Part shown: positions 58,121 through 64,000 of the stretch, one piece after another
How the letters are laid out: each line of letters opens with the position of its first letter
Numbering within the stretch: position 1 is the stretch's first letter
Assembly: GCF_037392515.1 (NCBI RefSeq)
Contig: NC_090287.1
Span: forward strand, 7,485,501-7,549,500
Source: Haliotis asinina
Lineage: Eukaryota; Mollusca; Gastropoda; Lepetellida; Haliotidae
DNA: 64,000 bases
Direction of reading: 5' to 3'
Translations under genes and position numbers: made by a program
The notes under the pieces: model-generated
What the model was told of the DNA's origin: nothing
Seen by the model: only the letters and a program-made list of their open reading frames with translations
Databases searched by the model: none

Positions 58121-61051
58121 CATCTTTGATCATCCAATCCTCAATCCTAACAAGGAGTCCTTGCAAGATATACCCTCTTAAAGTAATATCGTTAAAAGAG
58201 CTTGGAAACCCCTGACATGGTTGTTAGTACAACTGAGGTTAGATAATATTTCTGCAAAATTGCGTACAGCTTCAAAATTAAGGTTCACATTTGGCCTTCT
58301 ATGTTATTTATCTTGGTATAACCAAATTAAAAATATTTGGAATATTAGCATGGGTATCTTCACTTAAATGATTACTGATCACTGTTTATGCTGATGTCAT
58401 GGCACGACTATCTCCCATGAAGATATGCATTGTTATTCATGCTAAAACCCATACTGTGATACTTATTTGTGGATATTTTGTGTACATGTTCATATTTTGA
58501 ATAGCATAAACACTATGAAAAAGGTTTCAAATTTCCTGAATGTCTGGTCTCATGTTTGACATAAGACTGCCTCAATTCATCAGTAGGTATTTGGATAGAG
58601 CTTTACCAATGGGCCATTTTCAGGATTATTAGCGGTTTTCTGTATCCAGAATGGGCTACTGCCCTTGTATCAATAGTAAACCTCTAAACTTTAATGGGTC
58701 AGTTTTTATTGTAATGTGCGAAATGGTTAATAGCCCTTGCCTTTCCCAGTCCCTGCATCAGAATTTTATTTAGATAAACCATATTGGCAGCATTATATAT
58801 TTTCTATCACTCCATATAATAGTTAAATTAATGTTTAACAAAATATCACTTGAAATTGTTTTAAAATATGAATCAATACAGATAAGTGTGTATGACATAT
58901 CATTGTATGAGGAAGTTATTGATGCATTGGTGGATTGTGACACAACCATTTGGTTTTATCTGTGATTACTCTTCATGTGTAGATAACTTCAACAGTAAAT
59001 GGAGGATTGGATGGTTAGTGCTTGACATGGACTGATTGTGTCACAGGATGTCACTTGTGAACAATCCCAAACTGGTTTGACACGACCTGCCTTGATTGAC
59101 AGACTATTCTAATGCTGACAAAATATTGCTTACTTGCAAAAACATTCTACTGTTACATTAACCACTGTTCTTGAACTAGCTGTTGATTAGTTCAGAGTAT
59201 GAACCTCCCAAAAAATTCAGCCAGAGCACAGGTCTGATTAGATGTAAAACTTTCCAGCCCTGACCAAAACATACCTACCCACAGATTTAGTTTTGATAAG
59301 CAACATATTTTTCATCCAGTTGGATTTCATTTATTTTCATGAGTGAATTAATGATTTTTTTATCCTGAAATATGAATATCTTCATATCATGGATTGCAAT
59401 TTTCTGTGGATTTCTGCTGATTTTATTTCAGCTGAAAACCTATTTTCCTGTCATCATCCCTCTGATAAATTGCCTGTCTACATTTGTCCTGACTGTCTGG
59501 CAGGTGAATTTGGCAGTTCTGTTGGAAAATAACCCGTCCTGGACAGTTGGGCAGGTATTTCGACCGAGGATTTGTTTCACGAGCAATAATTTCAAAAGCT
59601 CGTGAAATAGCAATTGAAGTTACATGGTCAGTGCTTCCACGTCTTTTTCTTTTTTTTTCAAAACGTGTCCAAGCATGTGGAGCAGAGCAAACGCTATGGC
59701 TACCAAAAGCATCTGATTCTGACTAGTAACTTAGATGCAAGTCCCATAAGGATGCATATTGATTCATGGTGTTGGCAGTGTCTTGCCCACACCACGTTGG
59801 TCATGGATTTTATTGGTAATTTGCAACATCCCACTGTAAGGTGAATACGTCAACATAGCATGTCAGTGTCATGTTTGAAATTCGACTAAAACTGAAGGAT
59901 GTCCGGAGATTGTTCCTTCCAGTGGAGGACACCATTACATAAAGATACATCTTGTTCATTGCGTATTTCTGAAAAAGTTTGTACAGTCACTAAATTTGGG
60001 GGGGAAGTTGACTTGACAAACTATTTAGTAATTGGAAATGTGGTGGTCAAACATTGCCTCTTGACGTGGCTTTCAGTTTGTAGCCATGCTTGCCATCATC
60101 AGTTTGTAAATGCCATTCCAGTGGATACACATATGCTTCATATCATATGACCTCCATACGTGATGTGTTGTACATTAGAACTTTGGGATATTGGTTCATA
60201 CACACATTGTTGTCACATACCTAGATGTTTTACAGTGCTCTGGATAACTGGTCAGTACCTTATACTGCCTTTGATTCCAAACAAGTAAACCTCAACATGT
60301 TGAACGTGCTTGGATAGAAAAGATTTGGCATGTGTGTTTATGGAAATGAACCTGATATATTTTGCAAACAGTTTGTTTTCCATGCAGCCACTTTGCACAA
60401 GTCTTGCATACACAGCAACCACATTGAAGATATTAACACATTATCACCCTGCAAAAATATGGACTTGTGATATTGCTGGAACATTGCTGAAGGTGGCACA
60501 AAATCAAAATGGGCTTGAATTGACAGTGTGAAGTATATTTTGATGGGGTTGAAGCCAAAGTATTTTGTTTGCATGCTGACGACTGGTTTTACTTCCCAAC
60601 ATGGATGTTAATGCAAGAAGCTTACTGTCTGGAATACTGCTTCAAGTATTGTTGAACCATCATTTTACGTTAACTAGAGAACCAACATAATTAGGGGGAT
60701 ATGTGATGAACAATAAATTCTTAGTGTTTGGATGTTAAACATACCTTCACAAAGTAATTTGGCTTTATTCTGCATATATTACACCGTATATCATACCAAT
60801 ATTTTGCAATTTCTATAGCAATATGAGAATGTGAATGATTCTGTTAATTTGTCAGTGTGACAATATTGAGACAACCAATCCCTGTTTGGTACTGTCATGT
60901 CCTTACCATGCCCCTGTCAGAATTATCGACTAGAATAGTTCCACAGCAACCCTTGCTGGTAGCTATAACCATCTCAGGCCTGGTAGATGAACTCAGTTAC
61001 TCACTGTATTGTTTGTCATCGGTTGATTATTTACATTCTCTTTTCCCATAG

Positions 61052-61095
61052 CTGGAGTAAAGAGTCCATTAAAAATCCACCCACACCTTACAAGC
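61052..61095 (+). CDS. Possible Nova micro-exon (44 bases)
   Basis: The polypyrimidine stretch TTCTCTTTTCCCATAG precedes a 44-base segment that ends at GC/GTAAGT, a strong donor. Entered in phase 1 from Nova exon 1 it is open and leaves in phase 0 (AGVKSPLKIHPHLTS). It would change the phase for the next exon, so it only works if the KH1 exon starts in phase 0; no family homology is known to me. Confidence 0.22.
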
Positions 61096-64000
61096 GTAAG
61101 TTATTAATTTTTGTCATGGATTCATGATAGATACTTTGACAAAATACACAAGTTAAATTGATTTATGGCTTTCTGGCAGGAAATTCTGTGGTAAAGTGCA
61201 AGAAAAAGGATTATGTAAATGATTGCGGTTGTTTTGAAAGACTCTTCAGTTCAAATGCATTATGCTGTCTTTCCTCTTGTTTACTACAAGGGGTGAGTTG
61301 AACAGTGTACTCACCAATGTTATTGTCTTTCTGTCAGTCAATCATGTTATCTGCATGAATGTCAAACGTAACTGAAGTGTTGGCATTTGCTGGTCTTGTT
61401 GATTTGATGAAATTCTGATGTTTGTCATTGCCATGGAAAGTAGTGGAAGATGACTTTATTTTTCCTTCCTGAAGCATTTCATATATCCTAAGATAATGGT
61501 AATCACTGTACAGTTGTACGGCAAGCAAGAAATGTTTTTATTACAGGGATTGTGAACCTGTCATCAGTTGCATGTGGGTGGTATTTCAAAGGTCAGGGGT
61601 TACGCTAAATATTGCATATATACAAACACAATACAAATTAGTTATAGATCAAAATTTTAAAGATGATGGATTTATGGAATCGGCCTTGTGTTACTTGGTC
61701 CCCAGCATTGTATGTCACTTTGTAGCAGAACACCGGTAGTTGGAGTCATGTACTTGGGGTCTTGTAATCGAGTGACGTTGATCACAGCTAACTTACAGGA
61801 AAAGGACTAGTGGCTGGAGTCAGACTGACAGGTTATATATCTCTCATTTATTGAGGTGTTGTGCTGTTAAAGATTGTACCTTATGAGTGAATTCAGAGGA
61901 TTTATAAAAATATGGACTTGTTAAAAATGTGTTGGATTAAAATTAAGGTTGGACTTATTTTTATTAATGTGGATGATGATGTGCTTTTGTTTGTAACAGT
62001 TTCAATCATTGATTTACATGTCTTTCTAGTTGAAATATCTTGTGTAGTATTTTCATTTGAACTGAGATTGTGTAGCATTTTCATTTGAACTGAGATTGTG
62101 TAGCCAATTTTCAGTACAAGTTTGATGGTTAGACTGTTTAACTTGTGTCATTGTAACCATGTCATCCTGTAAACATGACATGCAATGCTGGTTCATGTCC
62201 GATAGACTTGCCAAGGCTGGTCATTGTAGGTGAACTCCATCCAGGAAATTCACCAATGATCAATACAGGCCATCTTTATTCAAATACTTATGTTACATGG
62301 TTATACACCACAGTTTTGAAATTTTTCCTAACACAGGATTTTGACTCTTATCAGGAGCATCACAAGGTATTCTTAGAAACTGGAAGTGGATGTACCCTGT
62401 GTTATCAGCAGTGTAAAGCATTATTGATCAGTGAATACCTTTGCTGCAGAGTTCAGAAAATTTGCTGAGTGAGCAAATTTTCCCAATTTTATGGCAACTG
62501 AATCTTTGCAACTATTCAATGTTTTTCCAACCTGCTTCAGAGTGGCTTAGTTTCCTGATGGTCTTTGAGATGTCTCATCTCATCTACTGATTTGTTTAAA
62601 TGCATTTTATGTCTGCCATGTATCTGTTTAACTGTTTTTGCTTTTGGCTTTATGCAACAAACCTGATGGTTTTTCAGTGCTTAAATTCCAAAATTGAAAT
62701 AGATATTAGTTACTCCACATTCATCATGTTTATATTGGTAAACTGTTTAGGCATAATAATCTGTAGAATAGCCCTGTATTGAAAATATGTATCTGGTAGT
62801 TAAGTTAGAACCAATTTGGAAACTGTATGCAGTACGTATAATGGAAGTACATCATACAGGACCCCCAGTCAACTTCCGAACAGATGTCCAACATTTATTG
62901 GTTATCAATGACAGCTGATGTTCTCAGCATGATTAGCAGATGCACTGTAATTTGGAATAGTACTGTCTTTTCTTAACATGAGGGCCAAATACATTAAAGT
63001 TTAGGGAAAGACGTGACAAGCAACAGTCAACTGGTATCTCTTGCTTTGTTTCGAAATCATTCCACAAATAGTATTCCAGCTTTAAATCTGTAAGTCGACA
63101 TCTTTTTTTTGATTAGCTGCTTTGGTTAAATATCACAGTTTATTAGTTAATATCACAGTTAATTAGTTTTCAAAAATGTCTGAAAAGAAGGAAATAAACG
63201 AAATTTTTATTGTATTTGTCATTCAAAAGCAGTTCACAATTTCTTTATACCATCTCCTGTGAAGTATTGTTATGCATAACAGAATATTGACATTAGTGGT
63301 GACCTTGCGAAGGTGAACACTACCACAAGCCAGCTGTTAATTTTGTGTTGTACGTCAGTGTGTCATGTGATTGTTATCAACTGACCGGAGAGTAAAAGAA
63401 CTGTTTTAGAAATTCCTTAATGTCTGGATAGATCATGTTTGAAGGATCACCAAAATGAAGCAAAAGTTGTAGTATGAGACAATTCTACTTACTGAATAGA
63501 CGTGCCCAGCATCATACGGTTTTGTTTGGTATCAAGAAATAAAGTAACTGGGTATCTTACAAGTCCAAGAATGTTAATCCTGAATGGATTTTTTTGGTCA
63601 GGTGACATTATGATGAAGCATCTTTCTGCCTTTAAGGGATTTGTTTGAACTGATTGTTTTATCTGTGTAATTGTCAATATAAGCATTTAAGTTGTATTTT
63701 TTTACTTTCACTTGCTGATGAAGAGTTTCTCCTGTTATCCTGGGCATGTACCTGGCACAAATGGCAAAGTTGACAGTGTTTCTAAAGCTACTGGCCTATG
63801 AGGCCAATAATAACTTTAATATTTGTGTCAGGTATTACGAAGGAAGGCATGGTGTGCTGCCAGTTGTCAAGGTAAAATGACATGGTAGCCTTTCCCGCAT
63901 TGTTTTCTATGATTTCCTTGAAGCATCATTCTATCCTTCATCAAAGATTCTGATGCCTTATTTGTGTAACGATCATTGCCCAGTGATCCCTGCCACTCCC

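Larger units (their letters stand above)
53728..64000 (+). other. NOVA1: Nova intron 1 (continues beyond window)
   Basis: More than 10.2 kb of AT-rich DNA. I searched both strands for the KH1 sequence (an FLKVLIP-like strand and the GKGG loop) and did not find it. The region holds a YY1-type AATATGGCGGC at 53799-53809, one fold-back element, a fragment of the 260-bp repeat near 58.0 kb and one possible micro-exon. Frames such as 59372-59605 are hydrophobic by composition only. Confidence 0.7.

Noticed and set aside
59372-59605. Hydrophobic 77-codon stretch resembling membrane segments
   Set aside because: T-rich DNA gives Phe, Leu and Ile by chance; it sits inside Nova intron 1 with no splice support.

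Overview
This is eukaryotic DNA: AT-rich, with split genes, GT-AG introns, long AT-rich gaps, microsatellites and many dispersed repeats. It most likely comes from a gastropod mollusc, and my best guess is an abalone (Haliotis). That guess rests on a roughly 260-bp repeat (complete copies near 13.98, 43.18 and 47.15 kb) and a tRNA-derived SINE that I associate with abalone genomes. I could not run a search to confirm it.

Layout. (1) 1-1440 on + is the last coding exon of a gene cut by the window edge, an acidic Ser/Pro-rich tail, followed by a 3' UTR that may run to about 6.78 kb. (2) 28753 down to 10055 on - is an eight-exon gene that I assembled by hand. Its N-terminal half is an NAD-binding Rossmann domain of the 3-hydroxyacyl-CoA dehydrogenase family and its last exon is a C3HC4 RING finger. 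All seven junctions are GT-AG and all phases agree, giving 290 codons plus a stop. The catalytic His of the dehydrogenase is replaced by Arg, while the nucleotide-binding motif and the RING zinc ligands are intact. This is the main discovery of the window: it reads as a candidate NAD(H)-responsive ubiquitin ligase built on a dead dehydrogenase.

The introns of that gene carry a LINE tail (24.5-25.5 kb), a fossil DIRS-type tyrosine-recombinase retroelement with inverted ends (17.56-20.47 kb) beside a 295-bp miniature with related ends, a mariner-like MITE, a 39-bp minisatellite and several SINEs.

(3) 29.3-53.3 kb has no gene I can establish. It holds many copies of the 260-bp repeat and SINEs, a second copy of the MITE, two minisatellites and three weak candidate exons (32.5, 33.4 and 35.7 kb). 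(4) 53610-53727 on + is the first coding exon of a Nova-family (NOVA/pasilla) KH-domain splicing regulator, with a GC-box dyad about 200 bp upstream. The rest of the window, more than 10 kb, is its first intron; the KH-domain exons lie beyond the edge, apart from one possible micro-exon at 61052-61095.
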